From Ophiobolus disseminans (Eukaryota; Ascomycota; Dothideomycetes; Pleosporales; Phaeosphaeriaceae), in NCBI GenBank assembly GCA_010093685.1, contig MU006223.1, positions 330,228 to 394,227 of the forward strand: a stretch of DNA of 64,000 bases. Direction: 5' to 3'. Of the stretch, positions 31,940 to 43,203 are shown in pieces; the stretch's first letter is position 1, and each line of letters begins with the position of its first letter. A program made the translations under genes and the position numbers. The notes under the pieces were generated by a model. It saw only the letters and a program-made list of their open reading frames with translations. It was not told the origin of the DNA and ran no database searches.

Positions 31940-32747
31940 CTTGTTGCTTTGCGTCGTGGGAGAGAGCTTGTGAGTTGTGAGTTGCTAGGTAGTAGCGCAA
32001 GGGAGTAAGTAAAGGAGCGCGTCACAAAGCGCGTTCCGAGGGTGGCGACGCGCAAACTTGTCTATTGCTTAGACTCAGCGTGGGAGGTTGAGGTCGAGAG
32101 CTAGGAGGACATGGCGCCAAAATAAAGAGTTTTGCGTTTGCACTCGTGCAAGTGAGGTGAAGTGGACTTGAGGTAAATGGGGAAATTAGACAAAGGGTAG
32201 TAGTAGTGACGCGCCAAGATAGGCGAGGAATGTGCTTTTGAAAGTGCAAACGACACAATCAGAAGCGTCGAGGGAGAGCGACGGATCTGAAAGCGCAGTC
32301 TATGAGCAAAGTCTCGATAACAGAGGGCGAACAGGTGCGAGGTGTTGAGGTTGCGTGTGACGGATGGTGTTGGAGTATTACGCGGGCCGGGGTGAGTGCG
32401 GAGCAGCAAGGCAATGACGGTCACGTGACGGGACCAAAAGGTGTCCGTGTCCACAACGACCCTGCGAACACCACATTGCGGCTTGCGACTGGCCACATAG
32501 CAGCTGTCTGGCCGGATCGAGCAATATTGAGCCTGATCAACTGCAGAACTTGCAGGCTTTTAGTCGTAGCAGTGCCCCTTCCTAGTGTTGTGGATAATCA
32601 AGTGTTACTCCCGAATTCGAGATTCGACAATATCCCCTCCATCGCTCCCCGACCACACCTCGAGCTGCCACCACCACCACCCAGGACATACAGCCCGTCG
32701 CAAGGGAACAAGAGACAAGCCAAGTGCCTAATTGACCTTCTCTCACA
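31940..32747. promoter_or_regulatory. Divergent promoter region, acidic protein / coatomer delta
   Basis: 808 bp between divergent start codons. An open frame continues upstream of the coatomer gene here but has no family similarity. The real coatomer start lies at 32748. I see no TATA box. Confidence 0.45.
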
Positions 32748-34438
32748 ATGGTACGGCGACTACCAACTCCACCACTCACACGGACCTCAAAACACAGCTG
32801 ACGAGAGCCAGGTTGTCCTCGCAGCTTCGATATGCACAAGAGGCGGCAAGGCCGTTCTCTCGCGCCAGTTCCGAGAGATGCAGCGCTCCCGAATCGAAGC
32901 CCTCCTCGCCTCCTTCCCCAAGCTTGCCGACAGCGGAACCCAGCACACCATTGTCGAGCAGGACAACGTGCGCTATGTCTACCAACCCCTCGATGAGCTG
33001 TACATGGTCCTGATCACCAACCTGCAATCAAACATCCTGCAGGACATCAACTCGCTGCACCTCTTCGCTCAGGTCGTCGCCTCGATATGCAAGTCGCTCG
33101 ACGAGCGCGAGATCCTGAAGAATGCTTTCGAGCTTTTGACTGCCTTCGACGAGATTGTCACCCTGGGGTACCGGGAGAACCTGACCATGAGCCAGATCAA
33201 GACCTTCTTGGATATGGAGTCGCATGAGGAGCGCATCCAGGAAATCATTGCGCGGAACAAGGAGCTCGAGGCATCGGAGGAGCGTAAGCGCCGCGCCAAA
33301 CAACTGGAGATGCAGCGAAAGGAGATGTCAAGATCACAGCGAGCCGGCGGCGGTATGGCTGGTGGCATGGGTAGTGGCAGCATGGGAAGGTCTCCATCAT
33401 ACCCTGCCTTCACACCTAGTGTGCCCACCACAAACGTCACGGACACATACGACAGCTACGAGGCCGAGAAGAAGAAGGCCACGAGCAAACCTCTGGCTCT
33501 GGGCAAAAAGGGCATGCAGCTTGGCAAGAAGAAGCAGGGCAATAATCTCTACGAACAAGTCACTGGAGGTCTACCGCAAGAAGACGAGCCGCTCGTCTCG
33601 CCCAAGCCATCCGCTCCCGCCGCCGCTGCTCCCGCAAGCGCACGCCAGTCCACCTCGACCGACCGCGAGCCCGTACACATCACCACCAGCGAGACCATTT
33701 CCGCCCGCTTAGATCGCGAAGGTCTGCTCAAGTCTTTCGAAGTCAAGGGCGAGATGCAGCTCAAGATCTCCGACCCGTCCTTCACACAAGTCAAGCTCGA
33801 CCTCGCAACCGGCAACACCCATGGCGCACAGCTCATGACACATCCCAAGGTCGACAAGACAGTTTTCAGGAACGATAAGGTCATTCAGCTGGCAGACACT
33901 AGCAAGGGCTTCCCGTCGAATATGGGCATTGGCGTCATGAAGTGGAAGCTTGCGCCACGGCCCGACGACGTGTCCGACCCGCCCATCACCTTCCGGGTCT
34001 GGGTCGAAGACTCCGGCAACATGTACAACATTACCGTCGAGTACGAGCTCACAGGCGGCGATACCTTGAAGGACGTTACCGTCACCATACCCTACCAGAC
34101 CGACGAGCCCAACGTTTCCTCCTTCGACGCGGTATACGAGGTCAGCGGCGACAGCATCGAGTGGAACATTGGTACAGTGGACGAGGCGAACAGCTCTGGT
34201 AGCTTCGAATTCGAGGCTCAGGCAGGTAGTGATGCGGAGTTTTTCCCTATGCGCGTGCGCTTCACTAAGAGCACGCCTTTTGTGGATGTTGATGTAAGTT
34301 GTGACGCTCCCTACTTATGCAGTAGCAAAGTACTGACAAACGCCACAGGTCTCTTCCGTCACACTGCTCTCCATGGGCCAGGAAATTAATTTCTCCAAAG
34401 AAGTTAAGTCAGTCGCAGACGCGTACGAGATCTCGTAG
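32748..34438 (+). CDS. RET2: Coatomer subunit delta (COPI)
   Basis: Exon 1 contributes only the ATG (32748-32750). Exon 2 is 32812-34293 and exon 3 is 34349-34438, giving 524 residues. Joining ATG to GTTGTCCTC yields MVVLAASICTRGGKAVLSRQ, the invariant delta-COP start. The 61-bp intron has a GTACGG donor, a GCTGACG branch and a CCAG acceptor. Residues 1-140 form the longin/adaptin-small-like domain, followed by a charged linker with ERKRRAKQLEMQRKEM, a low-complexity Ala/Pro region, and from ~265 the mu-homology domain (KGEMQLKISDPSFTQVKLDL, GVMKWKLAPRPDD, ending EVKSVADAYEIS). Delta-COP is part of the F-subcomplex of the coat for Golgi-to-ER vesicles (family knowledge). The 55-bp second intron uses GTAAGT and a TACTGAC branch. 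Confidence 0.97.
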
Positions 34439-34587
34439 TTGTGCTTGAGGTACGACTGGCATTGGTGGCGTTGGAGCCCAAAAGATTAGACTAGGAGAAA
34501 TGCAAGCATCAGTATACTCATCTGTGTCGCATTCTATATTAGAGCTACTCCGCATCCCTTCCATGCCCAATCACTATTATCCCACAT

Positions 34588-35364
34588 CTACAACTCCTCC
34601 CCGCTCCCCCTCCACGCTTTCCGCACTCTATACGAATCGCCCGTGACTTTGAAAATCCTCGTGCCCGCCACCATTTCCGTGGCATCGGTGGGCAACACGT
34701 CGTCGTCGTCTGGTAAAGGCATCAAAGCCGCCTTGGCCATTTCTTCCCTATCCTGCGCTGTCTGGGCAGGCCCACTGCGCCCATCGCAGTATGCTTGTAC
34801 GATTGGGGGCCATTTTCCATCATCCGATACATTGCTATTGCTATTACCGCTCCCTGTTACGTTTTCGCTCTTCTTCTCAACTGCGCGCCAATCTAGTTCT
34901 GCGATTTCTTCCTCCGTAAGTTTCTTGCCCACTGCTTCCCAGATGTCGATCAATGGCAAGTTTTTGTAGCGCTGCGCGATGTCGAGGTCTCGTGTATAAC
35001 GCGTATCCTGTCTATATCTGAAAATTTGCTTTACTGGGTCGCGTTTCTTGCGCTGGGCGAGGTCTTCATCTGCAATGTCGATGTCGTTTTCTTCGGCGTC
35101 TAAATCGAAGCCGCATTGCGTGCCGCTGTGGGTCATTTCGTATTCGTACTGCTTTAAGATAGCTTGGTCGGTTTCAGTCTCCTGTTTTGAATTCGCTTCG
35201 TTGTGTTCGGTGAGTGTGTCGTCCAGTGGCTGAGTTGCGTTCTGATCCCAATCATCCTGAAACATTTGTTGCATGCCTTCATCCATGGTACTATACGGCT
35301 TTCGACACAATATTTTCGTTGCTATGTCTTTCTCGTCATCGAGGTAAGGATTGTTTCCAGTCAT
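34588..35364 (-). CDS. Hypothetical acidic protein
   Basis: A single exon of 258 residues from MTGNNPYLDDEKDIATKIL. The sequence is hydrophilic, with acidic stretches (DAEENDIDIADEDLAQ) and a segment that looks folded: QIFRYRQDTRYTRDLDIAQR, LPLIDIWEAVGKKLTEEEIA and LDWRAVEKK. The last 40 residues (TRIFKVTGDSYRVRKAWRGS) end in a basic patch. There is no signal peptide or membrane helix, and I recognise no family. It is convergent with the coatomer gene, with only 149 bp between the stops. The long ATG-initiated frame with ordinary codon use supports a real gene. Confidence 0.7.
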   Translation of the reverse strand: MTGNNPYLDDEKDIATKILCRKPYSTMDEGMQQMFQDDWDQNATQPLDDTLTEHNEANSKQETETDQAILKQYEYEMTHSGTQCGFDLDAEENDIDIADEDLAQRKKRDPVKQIFRYRQDTRYTRDLDIAQRYKNLPLIDIWEAVGKKLTEEEIAELDWRAVEKKSENVTGSGNSNSNVSDDGKWPPIVQAYCDGRSGPAQTAQDREEMAKAALMPLPDDDDVLPTDATEMVAGTRIFKVTGDSYRVRKAWRGSGEEL

Positions 35365-35859
35365 AGGTTGTGTTTGACGGAAATCCAGCTTTCCTAGATC
35401 TATCCAGGACTCAGTGATCGTGAAGACAGTGTTGGCGATTCAGGTTGGAAGGATGTTACTGATGCGCCATCCGTTATGAAAACTGTTCGAGCCTGAAATG
35501 TGCGTTCAAGAACGAGGGGAATAAGGACGAGCCTAATTATATCGAGAAGAGTGTGGAGGCTGTTGTTCGATGGTGAGTGGGGTTGAAGGTGGCGCAGGCA
35601 GGCAGCTACCTCAGAACACGAGGTAAGCTTTGATAAATGCGGAGTTGAGTCTCCATACTCTTGACAGTAGAAACAATCGATGCATAAAAGTATATACTCG
35701 TGTTTTCAAAAGTACAACATTTGTAGTTGGAGCCTAACACGGGGCTTTGCTTGCAGCCTGCGTCACCAAGCAATAACTCTGCTTCGAGATATTCGCCACA
35801 CTACCACTTTCCTCTCCAGATCATCAGGTCTTGCAACGTCTTCGCCGCAATAATACCCA
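35365..35859. other. Intergenic
   Basis: This holds the promoter of the hypothetical gene and the 3' flank of the HET gene. I see no coding frame or repeat. Confidence 0.45.
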
Positions 35860-37044
35860 TCAGATGGACTCCAAGATTATCGGTTTGCCACCACCAATGT
35901 CAAGCCAACCTGCAATTCTCTCTCGGTCGTTGTTTGCCGGCGAAAGGAATTGGGACCAACGCCCCCATATAGTCCGCCAGTTCTCGTAGTTATCTTCTGT
36001 GTAAGAGATACCGAAGTTGTTAAGCATACTTCTCATCTTATTGCCCGCATCGTCCGACAACTCCGGCGAGCGCGCTGCTGTAGCCTCTCGTCCTTACTCA
36101 AGGAACCATTGCGCGAAAATGTCCAGCTCTGCGTCCAAATGAGCCAGCACGATCTCATCTAACTTGTTGAGATAACTCCATGGGGCACCACCAACGCGGA
36201 TTACAGTGTGAGATTTCACCCCGTGGTCGACCTCCCTCATCGCAATACCCTTTCCAAACCCGTACATAAAAGGCAGAAATACGTCGAATATGCCCAGCAT
36301 GCAATATGCCAGATCTTCGGGTCGTCTGGTATTCCGTCGAGAAGCCCAAGCCCTGCGTTCCTCAACGCTGAACGATGATAACGCAACTCCTCGAAGCGCT
36401 GCAACCCGGATTCCAGTAATGTCCCTCAAAAGCGACTGCATGGTGACTGAGCGCTTGTTGCCCAGAAACGCGTAATCTGACGTATAAAACGCCACGGGAG
36501 GCGCCAAAAGCTCCTGCAACGTCCATCCGCGAGCGAACCACGGATGCTGACGAAACGAAGCTTCCCACTGACTCTGCTCGTTCGTCGCATCTCCCCAGTT
36601 AACGGTCGTTGCTATGCCCTCAAGGTAAACGTAGCATCTCGAAGCGCCTTTGTACCAGCGGAACGTGGAGTTTAGCGACTCGATCAACTCGCTACTATCA
36701 GACTTTTTGATGCAGCAGGTATCTGCTATCAGGTTAGGACTAGCAAAGAGCAGCATATACGTTTGAGGTCTTCGCCCACATATCCAGAAATACTTCAGCC
36801 CATCGCGATTCGCCAAGGTACTGCAGAACTCGAGCTTCTTGTAGCCAGCCTTCTTGAGCATCCCATTCGAGCGCGTTTTGACATCTTTGTACAGAATTTC
36901 TTGGTCGTCCTTCCCCCATGTATGCGACAAGATCGTGTAGCAGGGAAGCTCATCATCATAGTGAGTACTCCGCAAACCGCCACGCTTCTGGGTCTGCGCT
37001 ATCGATTTGGCGCCTGCTTCGTAATTGTAATAAAGTAATCGCAT
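35860..37044 (-). CDS. Short HET-domain protein (HET-E/VIP-like N-terminal type)
   Basis: Likely exons: 36780-37044, 36098-36722 and, less sure, 35860-36031, giving 353 residues. HET blocks are clear: YTILSHTWG (~res 36), TCCIKKSDSSELIESLN, WFARGWTLQELLAPPVAFY and RRPEDLAYCMLGIFDVFLPF followed by MYGFG. The first intron (36723-36779, GTGGGC...GCAG, CTAAC branch) is 57 bp and stop-free, so it is invisible to frame-based calling. Spliced, the usual WIDTCCID reads WIYTCCIKK, a diverged core. Unspliced, the second exon stops in the TAA inside a GTAAGG donor at 36097, hence the third exon. Its branch site is weak, and the gene may really end at 36094 with a truncated C-terminus. HET proteins act in vegetative incompatibility (family knowledge). 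No WD40 or NACHT repeats follow. Confidence 0.75.
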
Positions 37045-37678
37045 TGTGGCTGCCAGTCAGCTCGATATTAGAATCAAAAAGGTCGGCCATGATTAAACCC
37101 CCAAAAGACAGGCAAAAGGAAGTTGGCGTGAGGCTGAGCGGGGTCAAATGACACCAAGCTACATACGGTGAATGAGTATCTTAGATAGTTAACTCGAGTT
37201 TACTCCTGTGAAGTGGCTGAATGCAATATCAACGTCAAGTATATGTTCACTAAAGGTAGTACGAGAAATGTAGTTTGATATTGTGAATCATATTCATTAC
37301 AAGCGTACGTGACACTACTATCTAGTCGCACATATCGCGAAGCTGTCTTGTGGCTCATGCCATCCTTCTGCCTCATATAGCTGTCGAAGCAACATATCTC
37401 ATGTTGCCGTGATATCACCCCTTTTCCCATACAAAGGTATATCCTTGTACATGCGTTGATGGCGGTGTTGTTGTAACAAATTGGTAAATGCAAAGCTTCC
37501 CCCAAAACAAGTCATAATTGGTATCTGGAAAAGGTAAAAGCGAAACATTGTACATGGGAATTTTAAGATGAAAGTCGAAAATGCGTCGCATAAGTCGATT
37601 GGAAAGTATCGGCCGTTAAATGAGCGATCGTAAGAGGTAAAAGCTGGTAGACGCTGGGCCATTGCGGAACGGTGCTGT
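37045..37678. other. Intergenic
   Basis: 634 bp between two minus-strand genes, A+T-richer towards the HET gene. It holds the HET promoter and the next gene's 3' end. No gene is supported. Confidence 0.45.
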
Positions 37679-39739
37679 TCAGATGACCGAGTCGCCAAGG
37701 TACCCAAAGTCTTCTACCAGACCTGTGAGATGGCTCATCGAGCTATCGCGTTGTACGCTGGGCTCCGGGCGGAACGTTGATTCCGTGAGGGTGGTCTTTG
37801 ATGTCGCATCATCTTCCGGTAGAGTGTAGTGGAAGCCAAGCCCGAAGCACGCAGCTTGTCGCCTAGGTGCGGAATCGGCATGCTGAATATCGAGATTGAA
37901 AAGGTCAGTTCCGAATGTGGAGATGCGAAGATCGTCAAGTGTTGGGAGCGTGGGAGAGAGGAGACCGGTAGCCGGCTCCTCTTCGTGCGTCGCAAGATCA
38001 CGCTCCAGCATGGCCAAGACAGGCGGGATGTTAGGTTTTGGCGCTGCGTAGGAGTAACGAAGAGACAGACGCTGTGGGGAATCCTCGTCGCTACAATTAC
38101 TCGTCAAAGAGCTAAAGGTAGGCGAGTAAACGGCGTCGGCATCTGGCGTCGAGCAAGTACATGCCATCGAGTCGTTACTCCAAGTAGAGAAATGGCTCGT
38201 GGGTTTCTCTTCGTACTCCATGATGAGGTCGCTCAGTACTTCGTGGTGATCCTCATCTTCGTCCTCAAGCTCTGTCTCTTCGTCCTGGAGAGGCTCTGCG
38301 GCGGGTAGCTCAACCGTAGAGGTATCGTTGCAAGCAAATAGTGGTGCAGGTTTGAGGTAGCGAGGAAGTTCTGGTAAGTCCTTGTCCGATGGCGTCAGTC
38401 GGAGACTTGGACTACCTCCGCTATGGCTGGAAGTCGGTCGCTCGGAGATAGTAGGCGGTGCAAGCGTGTGCGTGGGGCGGTGTAATGTTGGTAGAGGAGG
38501 CACCGCTTCTGACCCTTGTGTGTTCGCCTCGAAGCTGTGTTCAAGCTTTGGGGACGAGAGCCAGGGGTCATTCGAGAAGATATAGTGTTGTGTTCTTCGC
38601 GTATCCGCAGAGTTAGCACGCACCCGGCCTTGGCCGAGCTTGAACTCGCTCTTTATGACTGTTGACGGAACGTGAGATCGGCGCCGCTTCACGGACGCCT
38701 TGCGTTCTATAGATGTCTGCTGACGCTCGACGACAGAATCTTGGATAGGATCTACTGGGTGTGATCCGAGTGGTGAGAATTCTCTCCTAATGGTTGGGAT
38801 GGAGCGAGTAGAGCTATCAGTGGAAGGCGCATCGCGTGGTGCCGATATAAGTGGAGCTCGATACGACGCCAAAGGAATCAGGTTCAGGTCTCCGGTGGTG
38901 CTGCTGACCAGTACAGGGTTTCCGATTTCGAGCTCTTGAGATTTGGATGAGCTGCGACTCCGTGATGCAGATCTTTTGGAAGCCAACTTTTCTTTCAAGA
39001 CCCGGAAGTCGGCAAACATTGGCGTTGAAGCTATGTGCGGCGAAGCAGATGCACTTCGCGCATGCCGCACTACGTCTGGAGACAGAAAGGCGTCTGGTGG
39101 AGGATAGGTCGCAGATCTTGGGACCCACGGCGATGGTGGTGGCATAGGAGACGAGCCCGCACTGGCAGTACCAAGACGAGGCGACCGTAGGTTCAAAGGC
39201 GCAGGTGGCACAGGGTTCAGAAATCGGTCACTTGGGTTTCGAGTGAAGCCGTCACAGGGTGCAGAATTGCTGCGGCTGTGCCCTTCGCTAGGTAATTCCA
39301 GAACGTTGAGGCGCTGACCTGGGAGAAGAGGGCAAAAGGTGGTCGAAGGTTCCGAAGGATCATGGCATTCATCCTCGCCGTCGACCTTGTACTGTACCAC
39401 GTCAATATTGTGAATGTGTTTGTTGGATAAGCTGACTCACGTAGTACCAGTAAGTTCCTCCCATTCTCAAAGGACCGTCCCGTTTCAAAGCTAGGTCTCC
39501 TAAATCTCCGTCGCAGATGATGTCCGAGAAGGTGAATATGCCACGCCAACACTTACGCCCCCGCCGTGCGTCGAGCTCCAGAGGATATGGTCGCGCAAAG
39601 TTATCCCAAGATCCGAGAAGGACTAAAGTGCGCAGTGCAGCAGGGCAATGGCTTGTAGGGCGAAGTTAGTGGCAACCTTGTGTTGGGGGCAGAGAAGGTA
39701 GACATACAACAGAAAAGTATGCAGCGTAGTGTTGTCCAT
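37679..39739 (-). CDS. Fungal protein with carbohydrate-module-like N-terminal domain and long disordered tail
   Basis: Three exons: 39708-39739, 39441-39651 and 37679-39391, giving 651 residues. Exon 1 codes for just 32 nt (MDNTTLHTFL plus two bases). The spliced N-terminus reads TFLFHCPAALRTLVLLGSWD, then RPYPLELDARRGRKCWRGIF, CDGDLGDLALKRDGPLRMGG, TYWYYYKVDG and TTFCPLLPGQRLNVLELP. The GSWDNF...YKVDG layout resembles AMPK-beta/CBM48 glycogen-binding modules (inference from pattern). Residues ~120-651 are Ser/Pro/Arg-rich and disordered, with RS clusters (SKRSASRSRSSSKS), a KRRR nuclear-like signal and an acidic run. Introns are 56 and 49 bp, the first with CACTAAC before its acceptor. Orthologues of this layout seem widespread in filamentous ascomycetes; the function is not established as far as I know. 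Confidence 0.85.
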
Positions 39740-41661
39740 GGCCACGAATCCTATTGACTAAGCTGGTAAGAGCAAGGACTGCCGACTCTGAAGCGCGTAT
39801 GCGCCTAAGCCCTTGACACCGCTGATGTGTGCATAGACTCGTGCGTGTCAAAATAGACAAACGGTCAGTTGGGATGTTTTAGCCTGCTCTTTCTGTATGG
39901 ACCCGATACCGAATTGCCCAACAATTATATCAATGCACTCTTGTGATTCGCAGGCGATCGAGGGCGTTTGGAAGAAAGTTGAAACTGCACCAAAATTGAT
40001 GTACGCTTACGGCGAGGCTGACAGGGAATCTCGCAGCTCGTACCAGCAACCGAGTCGGAGAATTCCAGTGGAAACAGAACTACGCCGTTTGATGCAGGAG
40101 GTCACCGGTAGACAGAAGATGTTGAGTTGTGGGGACGATCTCTGTGCTAATGTTGTCAAGATTGGTCCATTTGGCGCCCGCTGCTGATGTTTCCTTGGGG
40201 CTGAGGAGGATTAAGCCTGAGCGCTTATCGGATCGCTGTTATGTGAAGTATATGAAACACGGTAACAGAAGGGGTCCAAAAAGCACCAATACTGTGTAAC
40301 TTTGCGTTGAAGAGAAGGAAAAGTCGACTGAAGTCGGGCTGGGGGTCAGAATTGAAGTTTCGTCAAGGCTGGCAGGAAGCTAACGAGCGGCAGCCACCAT
40401 GGCGCTTTCTGGATCAAGAAGGGGAAGGGACAGCCGTGAGCGAAGCTTCGAATTCATTGGAAGCTCTCCATCTCAAACACGCCAAAATCGGCACGCATTA
40501 TGGAGTCCACGGAGCGATGGCCTCTCGTTGGCCGCAAACGTGCGCCGGTGAGAAGCCGCACCCGTCTCTTCATTTCCTTGGCTGTCAAATCCGCTCATGA
40601 GACTATTACCTTCAGCTGGGGACCGCAGACCGCAGACTTGTAAGGGGCTGCACTGTAGATGTGCTTGTCTAGGCCTCTCATCTCAGGCCGGATGATGACG
40701 GCGTCACGGCGTCGTCGTTGCACGGGTTTCCAGGGAGGATCGAGTGGCCGGGGCTGAGCAGATCCATCTCACATCAGTCTCCCTTGGTGATGGCGCCCCA
40801 AGCACGACTCGATGAGGACGAGGAGCGCGCGGTTACAGCTGCGGCCGCCACAGGCCCGCTTAATTGGCCTTGTTTTGACGCCATCCACTTGCGAAAGGGG
40901 AAGCGGCTCCACTCAAAGCCCTGCAAGCTTCCACGAGGAAGATCGCGCTAAGTCCCGTGCGGCTTCAAACTTCAACTCGTGCATTAACGCATAACCTTGG
41001 AACCCCACTGCACCCCAAGCCTGATGCTCCCGAGACTGCCTGATTGCTCGACATGTTCGCCTCAATGCTGGGACGCGAGACACGCTCTTGTTGACGTGTT
41101 TGAAATTGACGGCGATGCATCATGACACCGGCCCGCAACCGGCCATTTGTGCGACCTGAAACCAGCGGCTCTCCTTTTCCAGAAAATCTCCGAACGCGTC
41201 GCGACTGCCAGCGCAGCATCGCGAAGCGCCGACTGTGGCACAGCTTGCATGTTGGACGAACGCTCTTGAACCACTACCAGAGCAGAGCACGACGTCTAGC
41301 TTCCATGAATAGCTGGTTGCTGTGATGCAGCCATGACGCCAAAGGCCGATCTGCAGGACGCCTACTTGAAGATCAGAAGAAAACTTGTTTCGACGCAGCG
41401 CTTGCTGCAGTCGTTTCGCAGGGCAACATGACATATTGTGGTGTCTAGATTCTTAGTTCTGATGCTGTTAGTGCACTCTGCTGCGGGCATGCAGGAACCG
41501 ACGTTGCGACATCGTCACACTGCAGAAATGACAAGTGAAATTTCTGGTATTACATTGATTGTGTCTCCTGACAACTCATAGTGTGCGACGTGCGACCAGA
41601 CTTGCAGCCAAGTACTGTCGACGGAAAAGCAAGGTATGGCCATCACACCTCTTCCAGCACC
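39740..41661. other. Intergenic, no gene supported
   Basis: About 1.9 kb. An ATG frame on plus at 39897-40187 (96 codons) and another at 40307-40600 lack motifs, splice support or a partner frame. I see no repeat. It contains the promoter of the preceding gene and the 3' flank of GH125. Confidence 0.45.
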
Positions 41662-43203
41662 TTACTGGAAGCTCGTTTTCAAGATCTCCGGCTTCCTGTC
41701 CTCCAAGTCCAAGATCATCTGGCCAAACAGCCCGTTGGCCCACGAAAACCATTGCCTCGTCCAGCGGCTCGCGTTGAAGCTGTTGATACTTTCGTGAATC
41801 AGGCCAAGCCCATCTGTGCTGCTCAAGATCTGCCTGAGCTCGTTCTCGATCTCGTCGTCGTCATCGGTTGTCAAGATCCGCATGATTGACGCCATTGGCC
41901 ATGCCATTCCGGGACCTACATGAGGACCTCCGACGGCGTTGATAACCGGACCGCGCATGAAGTATGGGTTAGATGCGCTGAACACGAGAGACCTTGTGTT
42001 CGCGTACGTCTCTTTGTCAACACTGTAGCCATGGAAGGGCGCCGACATCAGCGATGGGATGTTTGCATCGTCCATGATGTTGGTCGAGCCGAAACCGTCA
42101 ACTTCGAAGGCATATATTTTGCCGAACTTGGGATGTTCCACAGTTCCATGTTTCTCGATAGCGTCATGGAGGGAAGTCGAAAGAGCCGACATCTGCTGGG
42201 ATAGGGACGCTGAGTTGCGCGTGTTGAGCTTGCCCATAATGTTTGCTGTAACGTTTAGCGTCGCGCTAAGCATGATATTACTCGGAATATAGAACTGGTA
42301 AATCGTTGAGTCATCGCTAGGTCGAAAACCACTCCGGATTAAGCCTGTCCCATCAGCGACTGGATTGCCGATGCCATCGTTCGAAAAGGTCTCTGTGGCA
42401 CGTGTCGTTTGTTGGGTGAAGGCATAGGGACTGGCAAGCACCTCCCCGTCTGCTCCATATGTCGGACGTTTCATGTCATTGGCGACCTTGAGTGCAGCCT
42501 CCACGGCTTGTATCCATTGGAACTTGCCAAAAAACTCGGAATCGCTCGTCGCCTCGTAGTAGTCGGCCGAAATCTGCAAGAATGCCGCCAATGAATCCAG
42601 CTCGTACTTGCATTCGAACACAGTTTCGTTCGAATAACCTGGAAACACTCTGACCTCATTCTGTGCATCATTGGGTGCTGGGGCAATGCCGCTCTCCTTG
42701 GGGGCATGGAATGCGTTGCAATACGGAGACGCGAGCAGATATCGTGCATGTAGATTGATAACACCCCTGTATAGGCTCGCGATGGAGTTCGGGTCGCTGC
42801 TCGCGTGCAGCAAAGGTAAGTAGCTCTGTAGCTGGTTCGCCGAGTCGCGCAACCACATTGCATTGATGTCTCCAGTAATTACGAAAGTCAACTCTTCCTT
42901 GTCGTTATCAGCCGCGTATCCCTTCCATTTGATTGCAGTGTCCAGCGTGTTGGGGTAGGCGTTTTGGAACAGGCGGTATAGATCAGGATCTTCGATCACG
43001 GACTCCACGCGCAATATTGTGGTCTCAAGATCTTGAGACTTGAATGTGCGGCATTCCTCCGGAGGACGCTGGTACGCTAGCTTGAACTTGCCCGAGCTTA
43101 GCGGCCCATGGACTTCTTTGGCGTAGTCGACATACTGAGCACACTGTCCTGCTACCAAGATAGGTAAGCTGATGAACAGGCCTAAGAAGGAGAGAATGTG
43201 CAT
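41662..43203 (-). CDS. GH125 exo-alpha-1,6-mannosidase, secretory
   Basis: A single exon of 513 residues, full length for the family (DUF1237; the S. pombe member is Mug157). The start MHILSFLGLFISLPILVAG is a signal peptide with likely cleavage before QCAQY. Conserved blocks follow in order: TFVITGDINAMWLRDSANQL, ARYLLASPYCNAFHAP, ECKYELDSLAAFLQIS, FEVDGFGSTNIMDDANIPSL and GLIHESINSFNASRWTRQWF. These build the (alpha/alpha)6 barrel and the acidic active-site residues of GH125, an inverting enzyme removing alpha-1,6-linked mannose (family knowledge). Several N-x-S/T sites fit passage through the secretory route. A TATA-like GTATAATG lies about 70 bp upstream of the ATG. The gene faces a Zn2Cys6 regulator across 534 bp. 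Confidence 0.93.
   Translation of the reverse strand: MHILSFLGLFISLPILVAGQCAQYVDYAKEVHGPLSSGKFKLAYQRPPEECRTFKSQDLETTILRVESVIEDPDLYRLFQNAYPNTLDTAIKWKGYAADNDKEELTFVITGDINAMWLRDSANQLQSYLPLLHASSDPNSIASLYRGVINLHARYLLASPYCNAFHAPKESGIAPAPNDAQNEVRVFPGYSNETVFECKYELDSLAAFLQISADYYEATSDSEFFGKFQWIQAVEAALKVANDMKRPTYGADGEVLASPYAFTQQTTRATETFSNDGIGNPVADGTGLIRSGFRPSDDSTIYQFYIPSNIMLSATLNVTANIMGKLNTRNSASLSQQMSALSTSLHDAIEKHGTVEHPKFGKIYAFEVDGFGSTNIMDDANIPSLMSAPFHGYSVDKETYANTRSLVFSASNPYFMRGPVINAVGGPHVGPGMAWPMASIMRILTTDDDDEIENELRQILSSTDGLGLIHESINSFNASRWTRQWFSWANGLFGQMILDLEDRKPEILKTSFQ

Noticed and set aside
32302..32747. Upstream extension of the coatomer delta frame
   Set aside because: The frame is open, but the protein family starts at MVVLAASICTRGG, which is produced by splicing from the ATG at 32748.
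39897..40187. Plus-strand ATG frame of 96 codons
   Set aside because: Plausible in length, but it has no motif, no intron and no other support. It lies in the divergent upstream region of the carbohydrate-module-like gene.
40307..40600. Plus-strand frame of 97 codons
   Set aside because: No motif or other evidence; it lies in a long intergenic stretch.
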